From Chrysomallon squamiferum (lineage: Eukaryota > Mollusca > Gastropoda > Neomphalida > Peltospiridae): a DNA stretch of 64,000 bases. Shown piece by piece: positions 1-21,115 of the stretch. The notes below the pieces were generated by a model. That model worked only from the letters and a program-made list of their open reading frames with translations. It had not been told where the DNA came from and did not search any database. The position numbers and the translations under genes were made by a program. The stretch covers positions 21,741,679-21,805,678 of the forward strand of contig CM022670.1 in the NCBI GenBank assembly GCA_012295275.1, written 5' to 3'. Numbering within the stretch: the first letter of the stretch is position 1; each line of letters begins with the position of its first letter.

Positions 1-381
1 ATAATATAATTTTTTAAATAATAAAGATAATGATGATGACATCAACTATTAACATATACATGAATTATAACAATACACTCTTACATTATATGTCTGTTTG
101 TGATTAAATAAATAAATAAATATATTGAATTTATTGAATTCGTTTTATCTATCGATCTATGAATATGATTTTTCGCAGGGAACAGTAGAAATAAAGAAAA
201 CAATTATACGTACTTCTCTGTGTCCGTACTGTGTTTTAGATTCCAAAGACAATCAGATCTAAAATAAAGTAAACCAAATTTAATTAGTTTGTGTACCGTA
301 TAGGTCTGTCAAAGAGCTCACCATTGAGTCATCAGTATAACAGCAGGCTTTTTACCCAGTATTATATTATATTATTATTAG

Positions 382-2745
<2,364 letters not shown>

Positions 2746-3098
2746 TTAAAAGAAAGTAACAGTCATCATTTAAAGTATTTTTCGGATATTATTTCTACAA
2801 AGAATAATCTATACCATGATAACAAATTCCTTCGTTATAATACTTTCCTTTTTTACTAAAACGAGTTAGATAAAAACAGAAATATTGTGAAGTTCAGTAA
2901 TTATATTAATAAAGAAAGATGTATTTTTTGTGTGTGATATCTATCGCGGTCTTTTTAGATAAGACATTTGCCTCTCTTACTTTGTTACTCGCACTTATTT
3001 TATATCACTTGTTTTAATTCTTTCAGACTAAGAGGTTCCACTCTGTGTAAATATGACTTAAACAGATTCATGTAATATACTTGTACTGGTTTTGTTCA

Positions 3099-3104
3099 AA
3101 TAAA
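3099..3104 (+). terminator. Gene A polyadenylation signal AATAAA
   Basis: AATAAA lies about 350 bases after the gene A stop, in a block (caaataaaatgcttg) repeated after gene B at the equivalent place. Confidence 0.5.
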
Positions 3105-3109
3105 ATGCT

Positions 3110-4480
<1,371 letters not shown>

Positions 4481-4601
4481 CAGTTTGCACCGAGGAGAAA
4501 AAAGGAACAATACACATAATGTGACAGTAAACGTTGACTAAGCGTCTACGCCTTGAAGAACAACAAGTCTTCCGGGATCACAGTGTCTAGTTTAACACAA
4601 C
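4481..4601 (+). promoter_or_regulatory. Proximal promoter / 5' UTR block of gene B
   Basis: The block ending in gtctagtttaacacaac just before ATGGCTGCAG recurs upstream of the other family first exons (10742, 13800, 26590, 27800; diverged at 43020). It contains CTTCCGG (4569-4575), the reverse of an ETS-type GGAA core. The GGAA core survives in gene C (cttcctgg) and gene E (cttccta). No clear TATA box was identified; the transcription start is unknown. Confidence 0.5.
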
Positions 4602-9400
<4,799 letters not shown>

Positions 9401-9717
9401 TTAAAAGAAAGTAACAGTCATCATTTAAAGTATTTTTCGGATATCTTTTCTACAAAGATTACTCTATACCATGATAAGAAATTCCTTCATTATAATACTT
9501 TCCTTTTTTTCTAAAACGAGTTAGATAAAAACAGAAATATTTTTTGTGTATGATATCTATCGAGGTCTTTTTAGATAAAATATTTGCCTCTCTTTTGTAC
9601 ATATACTACTTCGTTACTCGCACTTATTTTATATCACTTGTTTTAATTCTTTCAGACTAACTCTGTGTAAATATGACCTAGACAGCTACATGTAATAGCT
9701 TCTACTGGTTTTATTCA

Positions 9718-9723
9718 AATAAA
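9718..9723 (+). terminator. Gene B polyadenylation signal AATAAA
   Basis: AATAAA about 320 bases after the stop, in the same sequence block as the gene A signal. Confidence 0.5.
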
Positions 9724-10461
9724 ATGCTTGTTTTACTTTTTTTTTTTAATGTGTTTATATACTTAATAAGATTATAAATGCATCCTTCTAATAACTTGTG
9801 TCACCAGAGTCACAGTATATATATACGTACACGACACAAACACACACATACAAGTGTGTATGTATGTTTCTGTGTGTGGTTGTCACTGAATCGTGGATGT
9901 TTATGTTTCTATGTATTTCTGTATGCTAAGAAGACAAAAATTTGAAAACTTTTAATGAACTTTTGCTATTTTTTAACGTTATTAAATAAATAAATAAATA
10001 ACAAAGGAATAAAAAAACAACAACACACAAACAAACAAATAAACAGTTGTACTTTCCTATTCAAATAATTTTTCATATTTCAAAATACAAAGCACGCTAA
10101 CAATATATAAAGAAAGACAATGTCTACAAGAACAACAAACAACAACAAAAATAACAACTAACAAACAACAACAAAAATAACAACTAACAAACAATGGCAT
10201 TTACAAGAAGCAGAAGAAGAGCTAACTAATTAATGTAAATGTCTAGCTGAATCACTGTGACAGTCATAATTTGCTCGAGAGATATCGTACACTGTTACAC
10301 AAATACTGATTTAACTCAGAGAAAGATTTATTTTGAGATAACTGTGTATTTTCCTTTATTTAAAGACGAAGTAACAACTGTACTCATTTGAAGTAATACA
10401 TTTTAAACTTTCAAACAGAAAAGACAGTATAGCTGTTATTTAGTATATTCTTCTTCTTCTT

Positions 10462-10492
<31 letters not shown>

Positions 10493-10741
10493 TTATTATT
10501 ATTATTATTAGTAGTAGTAGTAGTAGTATTTGTTTTCAGTATACGTTTATTTTTTATTTCGTGCCACATCTTTTTAATAAATGCACAAATTGTTGTGGTT
10601 GTTGTTGTTATTATTATTATTATTATTATAGCTGTGTTTTATTTGATAAAAGTAATTTATACTGTATATACAGTGAATGAAGAGTGACACAGGGTATGTC
10701 TGCAGTGTGACCCAGTTAATCATATGTATATTCAGTTTGCA

Positions 10742-10950
10742 CCGAGGAGAAAGAAGGAACAATACACATAATGTGACAGTAAACGTTGACTAAGCGTCTA
10801 CGCCTTGAAGAACAACAAGTCTTCCGGGATCACAGTGTCTAGTTTAACACAACATGGCTGCAGTTTACTTCCTTGTTGTCCGTTATTTTTATTTTTTAAA
10901 TGGATACATAGCCATAACTATTTTAAAAGACCCTTACATCAGACTTGTGT
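10742..10950 (+). pseudogene. Orphan promoter and truncated first exon of the receptor family
   Basis: The promoter block, including the CTTCCGG site, is nearly identical to that of gene B, and ATGGCTGCAGTTTACTT starts at 10854. Homology then stops, no GT donor follows at the expected point, and the frame ends at a TAA after 32 residues. No lectin or EGF exon follows before gene C. It marks a duplication breakpoint; the promoter may still be usable. Confidence 0.65.
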
Positions 10951-11116
10951 AATATTTTATACTATATGAAAAAGTGTGTGTGTGTTTTTTTATTGGTGAA
11001 TTAGACCAAATATAAAATAAACACTCATTAGGTGACAAAACGTAATGCCCTGCGGTGAAAAATAAACAACTGTCAATTCAAACAATCTTTATGTCTCTCA
11101 GTATACTGATCTCTCC

Positions 11117-11192
<76 letters not shown>

Positions 11193-12290
11193 CTTTCTTA
11201 TTCCATCTCTCTCTTTACATACCTATCTCTCCGTATATTTATCTGTTTATATCTGTTTATTTCATATTAGTGTCAAATCTAAACTAAATAATATACACAC
11301 AAAGAAGAAGAAAATACACACGAAACAATAAACTTGTCAAAATATCATACACAGTGATCTATGACACTCAAGTTTGTATGAGATCCTGATTCCTGAATTC
11401 GCTCAGAACTAATTCAACTCAGTGAAATATAGTATTACAATAACTATTAACTTTTGCAACTGAACTTAGAGAAAATGGATTTTTCACATTAAAGATTCTT
11501 TTTAAATACATTTTTAATTTGTTCCTTGGAGAGTCGTTGTTGTTGTTGTCGTTGTTGTATGTTAGCTTTTGCAACTGAACTTAGAGGAAACTGATTTTGT
11601 CACATTAAAGATTATTTTTTGTTGTCGTTGTTGTGTGTGAATATAAGTTTGTGTGTAACTATGTTCATCTCTCTGTACGTGTGTGCGTTCGTTTGAATCA
11701 CTGAGTTTGGTAAGTTGATATATATATATATATATATAACACATTTTCTATTAGAATGATAATTGTTGACAGTTACTTTTTTTTTCAATTTTTGCTTTCA
11801 AAATTTATGTATATAGTTTTTAACTTTGGTATATAATGAATACAAACATATAGGCATACATGTACGCACTCATACGTAAATACACAACCACACACATATC
11901 TAGACAAAAAGGACAAATGCATGAATACATACACATTCACAGATATATGAATATGTATTCATAAACGTAATATATCACTGCAATGCTGTCACTGACATAA
12001 TGCGGGAGAGTTCCGGAACTGCAGTTATTGATATCCAATAATATGTAAAACATATTAAAGATAGCAACTTGCGATATAGGCCATTAATCTACAATATCCA
12101 TTTGTTTAATCTTTAAAATATTTTTAATTTATTTATTTATTTATTTATTATTATTATTTTTTTTTTTGGTCCAAAAGATATCTATTTCAACAAGTTTCTT
12201 AGAGAACCAGTCTAGTTCTTCTTCTTCTCAGTATCATCCTAATCACATCATTATTAGTAATTACCACTAACATCATCATCACATTGTTAC

Positions 12291-12348
<58 letters not shown>

Positions 12349-13796
12349 TAAAGAACATTTTTTACTTTGGTAACTTTATCTGATATTTTTAAAGACGGCA
12401 ACGCCCTTTACCTGTAAACTGTAATCGCCAAAGGCTTGCCCGCCAAACCGCTAAAATGCATCCCATTTAGTTCATATTCCATCCATATTTATGTTTTGTA
12501 AACAACGCGGACTTTTGACATTGAAAAGATGGTGTATTTTCTGAAGTATAAATATATCTTCTGCTTATTATGAGTTTTTACGACGTGGAAAATATGTTTT
12601 ATTCACATCCATCAATGAACTCGACATGCCCTGCCTTGATTCATTTTTCTTCTGAATATGATAAAAAGTAAATTGTGTATTATTATTCTACCTCTGATGA
12701 ATGGACACCTGCGATTCTCCACAAGAGAGGTACCACTGTTGTTAACTTTGTTCAACACAAATCTCATTATTTATGAGTGTTTGTCTTTGTGTCCTGTATT
12801 TGTATATTTATATGAACACACTTATATTTAGCTCTTTTTATCTATTTCTATTCTAATTTAATAATATTATTATTACATATTTATAGATGTTACACTATTA
12901 TACGCTCCAGCCCTATTATTAGCAGTGTTTTCTGGGACAATGAAACGTAAAAGAAAAATCTGTGTATAGGCTTTTATATCTGAAATAGAGCATTGATATT
13001 AGTGTCAGTCATTCTGCTTTTAACGTCTTTAGTGTTGGCGTCTCTGTGGTGGTTACTGAATATTCATGAGTGAGAGGATCGTGTACTGACTGATACAGAG
13101 GTATGTATATTTATTTACATTTTTGACGTGAAGCCGGCAACCTGAGTCGTCGTGATACATTAAGATGGATTTTGATACAGAACTACACACATGTTGACAT
13201 ACTTTGCATTGTTAGTGTTATTTATTTTCAAATAAACAGATAAATAAAAAATAAATAAATAAATAAATAAATAAATAAAAATGTGGGAAAATATAAACGT
13301 ACAAAACAACAAAACTGATTTAACGTGAATATTCCTTATTTTCATATTTTGTGATTCTTCTGTGTATGAGAATTAAAATAAAATGACATAAACACAAGTA
13401 ATGTTAACCTTTGTATATAGTAATACGTACAAATAAAGGTGAACGACGAACATATCATAAATCCGAAATTACGTGAGAAAAAAAGATAATAATCTTGAGT
13501 CTCTGAATAGGTTTTGTTGTGTATTTGCCAAACAGGGATACGTTGTCGAGCCTTTAAAAGGAAAAGCGAGACACATAAATATATACGTACACCACTGTAC
13601 ACTCTATGTATATCCACACAAACACACACACAATTTGTATTATCATATTTTCAATGTGTCATATTTAAAGAACAATAATGTCATAAAATGCAAATTCAGA
13701 AATTCCATATATAAATAGATACCGACATAAGTTTTATTTATTTATTTATTTTTTGTTTGTTTGTTTATTATTATTATTATCATTATTACTGCTAGT
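10951..13796. other. Intergenic region with a copy of the gene E upstream block and simple repeats
   Basis: No gene recognised. A (CT)n tract covers about 11117-11187. About 11250-11630 resembles 42290-42620 upstream of gene E (shared tacacagtgatct and cactcaagttt), so part of an E-type 5' flank is duplicated here. An (ATT)n run lies at 12291-12347. The stretch 12380-12740 is more complex sequence, possibly an old transposon, but no protein match could be read. Confidence 0.45.
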
Positions 13797-13910
13797 ATCA
13801 TGCGGTAAGAAGGAACAGTAGACATAATGTTGAACTAAATGTTGAGTAAACGTGTGCGCTTTGAACACGACCCAGGTCTTCCTGGATCACCTTGTCTAGT
13901 TTAACACAAC
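13797..13910 (+). promoter_or_regulatory. Proximal promoter / 5' UTR block of gene C
   Basis: Shares catgcggtaagaaggaac, an acataatgtt stretch and gtctagtttaacacaac with the flanks at 26590 and 27800. The ETS-like core reads cttcctgg instead of cttccggg. Confidence 0.45.
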
Positions 13911-14222
13911 ATGGCTGCAGTTTGCTTGGAGTTTTATGTTTTTCTCTGGTTTATTTTCACGTTTCAAGTTCACATTTCAGCTCAGTTTGGTAAGACGTTT
14001 AAAAATGTACAGACATACATATATGTATGTATGTATATGGATGTATATGTGTGGGTGTTAGTTCGTCCGTATATGCTTATAATTAATCTATTACTAAATA
14101 CTAAGCTATATATGTATGTATGTATATAATGTTTCTAAAGCAAAAAATATATATATACTTATAAGTCCATAAGGACGAGGGTACGTACATATATATATAT
14201 ATACATACATATTTACATACAT

Positions 14223-14277
<55 letters not shown>

Positions 14278-14428
14278 TATATATATATATATGAATATAT
14301 GTACGTCCTTCTGCACTTATATATGTATAATTAGTATAAACATATATTTACATATCTCTCTATATATGTGTATACCTATGCTAGCATGTATTTATGAATG
14401 TGTGTTTATGTGTGTGAGATTGTATACG

Positions 14429-14459
<31 letters not shown>

Positions 14460-17076
14460 GTGTGTCTATACATATATATATATGTATGTAGATAGATAGA
14501 TAGGTAGATAGATATGAAGTGCCCACTGATGTTGCAGTTATTCAAAACTGTCATTATGACGAAAAATGACGCAATGTTACTACTACAAATATTCTAATCT
14601 TTGATTAGAAATAATGAAACGAACCAATTTGTTTTAGTAATATTTGCGGGCACTGAGTAGTATGATGCATCTTTTTTCATATGTATGTACAGATATCGGA
14701 CCAATTATCCGGACTCCTTGGGGCCTGACTGAGGTTTTCTGGTATCAAGCCATCTAAATACGTAAATAATTATGCATAAACATTTTTAAATAAAAAATAT
14801 AAAGAAAATTGACGATATACAACTGTGGCGACTCGACATGTAAACAATGCGGCGAGTGAAAGAACGCCACGCGGCTTGAAAGAGTAGTTTCGGTCTGGTG
14901 AGGACAACACCTGCGCTCGCGAACTATGAAAATTGCGTCTGGAAAAACATTTCCGGTTTTGTGGTCTTTCTGGATTTCCGGACGCCGGATAATTGGTCCG
15001 GTACCTGTTTCTTCATATGTCGTTGTGTATATGTGTACGATATTGATATTCATATCTTTATTAAATATTTGTTAATTCCATTTTGATCAGTAAATGTAGC
15101 TAAGAGAAAGCCAGCCTACCAGAGTTCTTACCTTGACAACAGTTACAAAGCATCTACAGCTGTTGATGGAGTAACAAAACAAAATGGGAATAACTTTATG
15201 CACACAGCAATAGGACAGTCATACACATAGTGGGAAGTCGATCTAGGAAAACTGTACTTTGTCCATGAAGTGAAAATATATTTTAGAACTGAGAGTAAGT
15301 AAACATATTTTGGTGATGTGGATTTCTCTTACATATTATTTTTTTTATGATATACTTGTTTTTCTTCTTCTTCTTCTTCTTGTTCTGAGTGTTGTTGTTG
15401 TTGTTGTTGTTATTGTTAATGTTGGGTGGTTGTTCTTGGTTTTTGTTCTAAATTTATAAACATAGATAAAAAAATACCTACATTTCACGAATACATACTT
15501 TACTAAATATATAAATACATAAATATATAAATACATACATGTATATATATTCAGGCATAATTGCATGCATACATACATGTATACAAACATACATGCATGC
15601 ACACATACACACATATATTCATAGTATAATTACAGTAAGTTTAAGGAAGATCACACTATACAGTACGCTGATGCACATTTTATATTTACATTATGTGTCG
15701 TGTAGTAAATGCATTATTCGGTAGGACTTGATTGATTCCAGTTATTATATAAATACACAGACACTAAATGGAATATTTTCTAGAGAGAATGGACACTGTA
15801 TTTATACAGGAATGTTGACAACAGATGATTTCGATTTTTAATTTGTCGTTTTGTTGTTGTTTTTTTTTCAAAGAGATTTCTTAGATTCTTAAACTAGATT
15901 TCAACACTACCTGATGCTGGTCATTAAAACGCGATATAAAAAGTTTATTTATTTATTTAATTATTTTTTAGAACATTGCAGTTTTATTTCAGATTATTAA
16001 CTTTATATACTAGGATACATAAAACTCTATATTTTATATACTAATTTTATGTATTAAAGTCAAAAAACGAAGACGAGGAGTACAAATCTACACAAACACA
16101 GCAGTGAATTCATCTAACACAGGACATCTGTGTGGTACTGTTACTGGTAAACAAGATGGATCTGATATTCCTGGTGTCGTGAATTTCACGTGTAATGTTA
16201 ATGCCAGATACGTGACTGTCTACCAAAACAATGATAATGGCGCTAGTACAGCTTTAGATTTTCTAGAAGTTGAAGTATATGGTGAGTTAAAGTGAGCAAT
16301 TTAATTAAACTATAATTATTTTAAAATTCGTTTTTTTCCGGAATAAAAACACCACAAGCAACCAGGTGATTTATTAATATTGATGATATTGATGATTATG
16401 ATGACGAATAATAATTAATAATAAGAACAACAACAGTAATAACAAATAGTTGTTGGTTCACAGTGTTTTAAAAGATTGTTGTAGAATATCATAATATAGT
16501 GAATGTAACATTGACAACAGAGTACTAAAAATAAACGAATATTATATGTGTGAGGAGGTATTTACATTACATTACATTATGTTGTACTAGCGTGTGAGCT
16601 GAACGTCAAGTATGGTTCTAACTGTGAGAAGTTGTGTAAAAAACGTCATTGTGTTAACACACACTCATCTTGTGACGTACAGACAGGGAAGTGTGACATT
16701 GCAGGATGTAAGGCAGGATGGTATGGAACAGACTGCAGACGAGGTACAGAATCAGTGTTTACTTTGAAATACATAGAAACAGAATTATAAATACAACCTT
16801 TAAAAACAGTGTGAAACCACTGAAGAAATAAAGTATTTTATTTAAGTAATAATAATCTAAATTCTTACAAACCACAAGTGTATGAATGTTATGAAAATCT
16901 GTTCTGGAAAGATATATTAACAATTTATCATTCACTCTCTGAGAAGCAGGCAGAAAACATAATTATTCTTAATATTAAAATCAACTGTAATATGGTTAAA
17001 CGACTGTTCATTACTTTATCTATTTTAGATATCCTTAATTCAGTAAAAATAAATTCAGATATTGTTATAAGACTAC

Positions 17077-17139
<63 letters not shown>

Positions 17140-17282
17140 TGTAATAATACTAATATTAATACTGTTACCAGTACTAATCTTCATCATCATCATCATCATA
17201 ATCATAATAATAAAAATGAAAAACACAAAGGAACCATGCACTGAAATAAATTTATAAAATAATAGTAATAACGATAATTGTG

Positions 17283-17339
<57 letters not shown>

Positions 17340-18525
17340 GGAGTAGTAGGAGTAGAAGTACTTGTAGTAGTAGCGGTAGTATTAGTAGTAGTAGTAATAG
17401 TAATAGTATCCGTGGTAATAATAATAGTACTAGTAAAACTAGCAGAAATGGTAATAATCGTAGTAAAAACAAAATAAAAAATAAAACTGAAACATAATAG
17501 AAAAATGGAAGATCCAAATATACATAATTGATATGTGTGTATGTAGGTATGTATGTACGTATGTATGTATGTATTATGTATGTATGTATGTATGCATATC
17601 TTGATACAAATAACATATTATGAAATAAATATTACTATTTTCAGAATGCAGATCTGGAAAATACGGATTTGATTGTAATTCTATGTGTGGTCAGTGTAAA
17701 ACAGAAACTTGTGATTTTATTTCTGGAAATTGTACAGAAGGTTGTAAAGACGGCTTTCAAGGACTTTTGTGTAAAGAAAGTGAGTATATTTGTTTAACTT
17801 ATTTGTATTATTAGAGTTTGCATTCTCTCATTCTGAAAGTTGTTTTAACTTGGATTTGGTTCAATGGTTAGAACTAAATATGCATGACATCTGTCGTAAT
17901 TGGCACCGATACATTTTCTTTTCAATCCGATGTCCATTTGGTGTGTGCTTTTATTTTCTTGAACATAGATTGTTCACATATTGTTCATAAATTGTTCACA
18001 CAAAATAACAATAAATGAATGAAATAAGCATTTGTATGTGTGTGGATTCATGCATTCATATATCTATGTATGTATGTACGTATGTACGTATGTATGTATG
18101 TATGCATCTATGTGTGCGTGTGTGTGTGTTTTAGGATTTTGAATATTCTCTGTCTTATGAACGTCTGAATAGACTCTGCACATCAAGACTTCACAAACCC
18201 GTCAGATGGCCGTAACGAGACTTGAACGTATGACAACCACTCGCCAGCACTCGACGTTACAACAGTCTAGACAATCTTTTTGTTTGTTTGTTTATTTGTT
18301 TTTGTTTTATTACACACACACACACACACGCGCACACACACACACACATGGACACAACACATTTCAGTTAACATGTAATGGCATATAATTAACGACTATT
18401 AATTATTTTATCCTTTAATATGGTTATTTTTATTAATGGTCTTAAATAGAGCAGGAAGATATGACAGAAAATGTAAACCTGCTTGTGGAAACTGCAAGAA
18501 GAAACATTGTGGCTCATTCTTTGGA

Positions 18526-18556
<31 letters not shown>

Positions 18557-19941
18557 CATGTGTGTATGTGAGTATGTATCTATTTTAGGAATGAATTAGT
18601 CCAGCAACTGTCAACGTTAAAAAGAAAAAAGATATTGTCGTAATAACCCCATTATTAAAAGGCTTTGATGGTAGATTTGGTTAGGGCATCATCCGAAGAA
18701 TGTTTTAGGACCAGTTGTACTCTCACTAATTTGCTTCATCCATGTGCAGGGAAGGTTACACAAACATATATTTTACAATATGCAAATAGTAATTGTTATT
18801 TTGTGGAGCGAGAGACGATGAATAATAAAAATAAGTTTGTGTCTATTGTTTTGTATGTATATTTGTATTTGTGTATGCACGTACGGAATATGCTCGTAAG
18901 TGTGTGTTTATGTAATACTGTCTTTTATTGTATTTGTTTTTAACAAGGTAGTTAGGGACGTACATGAATGTACGTGTGTGTTTTCAAAAGATAATTAATA
19001 CTGGTTTGCACGTTTCAATCACAGACTGCCCTCTTGGCATGTTTGATGAAGGCTGCCTCCAGATCTGCGCTGAGAGACATTGCCATGGTAACCAGAAATG
19101 TGATTTTATGACAGGATTATGCGTTGATGGGTGCGAGGCCGGGTGGCAGGGTATATCTTGTAATACAGGTAACAATATGTATTATATTCCTTTCAGTTAT
19201 GGTTGTCGCTTAGTAGAATATTATTTTTTTTCATCTTGTTTTATGAAAAAAAAAAAATATTGTTTTTAATAAATACATTTACACGTGTAATCTTTCACGT
19301 TATTTTGTGGTTTAAATTTTATTAAACTATACTATTTGTTTTGTTGGTTTGTTTTCAGTTTCACAACAAATACTCATAGACAGTATTATTGTGATTGTCA
19401 TAGTCTTAGCCTTGATTTTAAGTGCGGCTGCACTTATTCTAGTTATTAGGTAAGCAAATAATTTAATATGCTATATAATATTTACTGTAATGAACAAACA
19501 TTACATTCAGATATTTACTAATGATTAAATATCTCTGTCTTTAGAAATATAATATATCTGTTAGGAAAGGAAACCATAAACTGATTTAAAACACAATGAA
19601 TTGAATCTTGTTGATTTATATAAATAAATAATTTCAGGAGCAAAAGAACAACGACGAAATCGAAGGAACCAGCTGTGTCTTTTTTTAAAAGTCAAAATAT
19701 CCAATCCACAACAACAACGACAAGTGCTCCAGTATACGAAGCTGTTGAAGACGATGTCGATGCTGCCCCTGCGTCAGACCAGAAATCTCCCAGACGTAAA
19801 AGAAAATGTGCAGGACAGCTTGATGGTGAAATCACACAACACAACACAGACGACAACCAACAAGAGACAAATAATTACGACGCTTTGCAAGTTGAAACTG
19901 TTGATCAAGGATCTGCATACGAGCAAATGAGTAAGATATAA
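13911..19941 (+). CDS. Gene C: lectin/EGF/TM receptor, open except one in-frame TAG in the lectin domain
   Basis: Exons: 13911-13989 (signal peptide), 15091-15294 and 16060-16281 (lectin), 16591-16743, 17645-17779, 19025-19168 (EGF), 19359-19449 (TM), 19638-19941 (tail). They sum to 1332 bases, a multiple of three, and all phases match. The only break is TAG at 15228-15230 (codon 73), where genes B, D and E have TGG of the conserved WWEVDLGK. The lectin motif is RTEIKKRR, so the Asp is Glu. Gene B's second EGF exon is absent. The third EGF exon (starting [11 protein letters not shown]) is GC-richer and unlike the B and D copies. The tail has YEAV (Y376), YDAL (Y423) and YEQM (Y437); the last is a YxxM, as in PI3K-binding sites. 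It may be a pseudogene, may skip lectin exon 1 (phase 1-1), or may be rescued by A-to-I editing. Confidence 0.65.
14195..14295. repeat. (AT)n / (AC)n compound repeat, gene C intron 1
   Basis: Alternating AT and AC/GT tracts, part of a longer TATG-rich stretch 14010-14510. Confidence 0.8.
14696..15001. mobile_element. 306-bp MITE in gene C intron 1, TA target site
   Basis: Terminal inverted repeats: the left end reads cggaccaattatccgga and the right end is the complement of ccggaccaattatccgg. TA dinucleotides flank both ends (14694-14695, 15002-15003). No transposase inside. This fits a non-autonomous Tc1/mariner or pogo-type element. Homology to the gene B and D introns resumes on its right side. 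Confidence 0.6.
17080..17340. repeat. (AAT)n runs, gene C intron
   Basis: Two AAT runs (17080-17139, 17285-17338) separated by ATC/AAT sequence. Long hydrophobic ORFs across them are triplet-repeat artefacts. Confidence 0.85.
18452..18560 (+). pseudogene. Decayed EGF exon in gene C overrun by a GT microsatellite
   Basis: Reads [20 protein letters not shown] and then FFGKC, a typical second-type EGF module. The first cysteine is lost, the phase after the nearby AG is wrong, and after the sixth cysteine codon the sequence is (TG)n to about 18556 with no module end or donor. It is left out of the gene C model. Confidence 0.6.
19565..19589 (+). CDS. Gene C alternative short-tail terminal exon
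   Basis: At the same place as the short-tail exons of A and B: after ctgttag, joined to the phase-2 TM donor, it encodes RKGNHKLI and a stop. The pyrimidine tract is weak. The KG start and immediate stop are shared; the rest has diverged. Confidence 0.3.
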
Positions 19942-20571
19942 ACACTTCCACGATGTTCTGTACATTTCCAGACAACATAGAAATACATTGAACCTATTTT
20001 TAGAGACAGAAACCTAGCAGACGTAATTTTGTTAACATGATAACAATATTTCAGAAAATAATGATGTCCTAGACAACGAAAGTTTTGTGATTGTTTGATT
20101 CGTTGTTGTCTTTTTACCATTTTGCTTCGTCTTCTTTTTGCTTTTGTTCACGCTGCTGTTGTTTTTTTATTTCTCTTATTTTCTCTTTTCCTTCCTTTAA
20201 TTTCTTTTTTTTTTCTTCTTCTTTTCTATTTTGTATTGATGTTGGGTTTTCCTTTGTTTTCAAAACAAATGTCTTTTTACTAAATATTACTCAACACATT
20301 CATTTAATGATAGTTAATATGTAATTTGAAATATATATTAGACAGCTCAAAATATCTTACACAACGTTTATTGAAATAATTTGGAAAACATTTGATAACA
20401 TTTTCCTTACTGACCCATTTATCTCTTGATTTTTCTTATTTACAGAACTTTGATGCACGAGAAAAAGTTCATTCATGTATATATGTAAATGTTCCAGTTT
20501 GTTTTCTTTATTTAACGTTTATCTTGTTCACATCATTTTTGTACATATTTATTGTGCTGATTTATTATGAT

Positions 20572-20577
20572 AATAAA
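20572..20577 (+). terminator. Possible gene C polyadenylation signal
   Basis: AATAAA about 630 bases after the stop; another AATAAA lies near 20635. No other support. Confidence 0.3.
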
Positions 20578-21064
20578 AATCATTATTGAATTTCTTCCAG
20601 ACAGTGAATGTATATCATGGAAATATATTATTAAAATAAAAATTATTTCAGAAAGAAAGAGATGTTTTCTTTATTAAGATCCAGACTTTATTATTATTAT
20701 TATTATTATTTTTTTTTTTTTTGTTGTTGTTGTCTGTTTAAAGATTAAGTAAATATAATGTTATCTTACTTGGTTACTGTTTGTTTATGTGATCCTCATC
20801 CTCATTGTCATTCATCTACGTCTTAGAGGAACAGTTTTGAGAAATACCACTTCAGTGTACTGGTACAGAAACTACTTTACTCCAGTAGAATATTATGAAA
20901 ATAAACAAAGTCGTCTGTGACAGTGCACTGCTGGTGACACTCTCCTATCCTGTAGAACAACATAGAAAAATGCTTCAATGATATAGGTTAAACATCAGTT
21001 CGATATATTATATTATATTATATTATATTATATTATATTATATTATATTATATTATATTATACT

Positions 21065-21115
21065 AGCGTCTGATGTGAACGTCGTGTATGATTCTGTGTG
21101 AAGTTGTGTGACACA
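21065..21115 (+). pseudogene. Relic of a first-type EGF exon
   Basis: After a TATTA run and tactag, the sequence cgtctgatgtgaacgtc and the following tgtgaagttgtgtga match the start of the EGF1 exons (cgtgtgagctgaacgtcaag) with substitutions and deletions. No open frame remains. It shows the cluster once had another copy here. Confidence 0.55.

Noticed and set aside
17065-17616. 183-residue minus-strand ORF rich in Leu and Ile, looking like many membrane helices
   Set aside because: It is AAT/ATT triplet-repeat translation inside a gene C intron; both strands and several frames are open here for the same reason.
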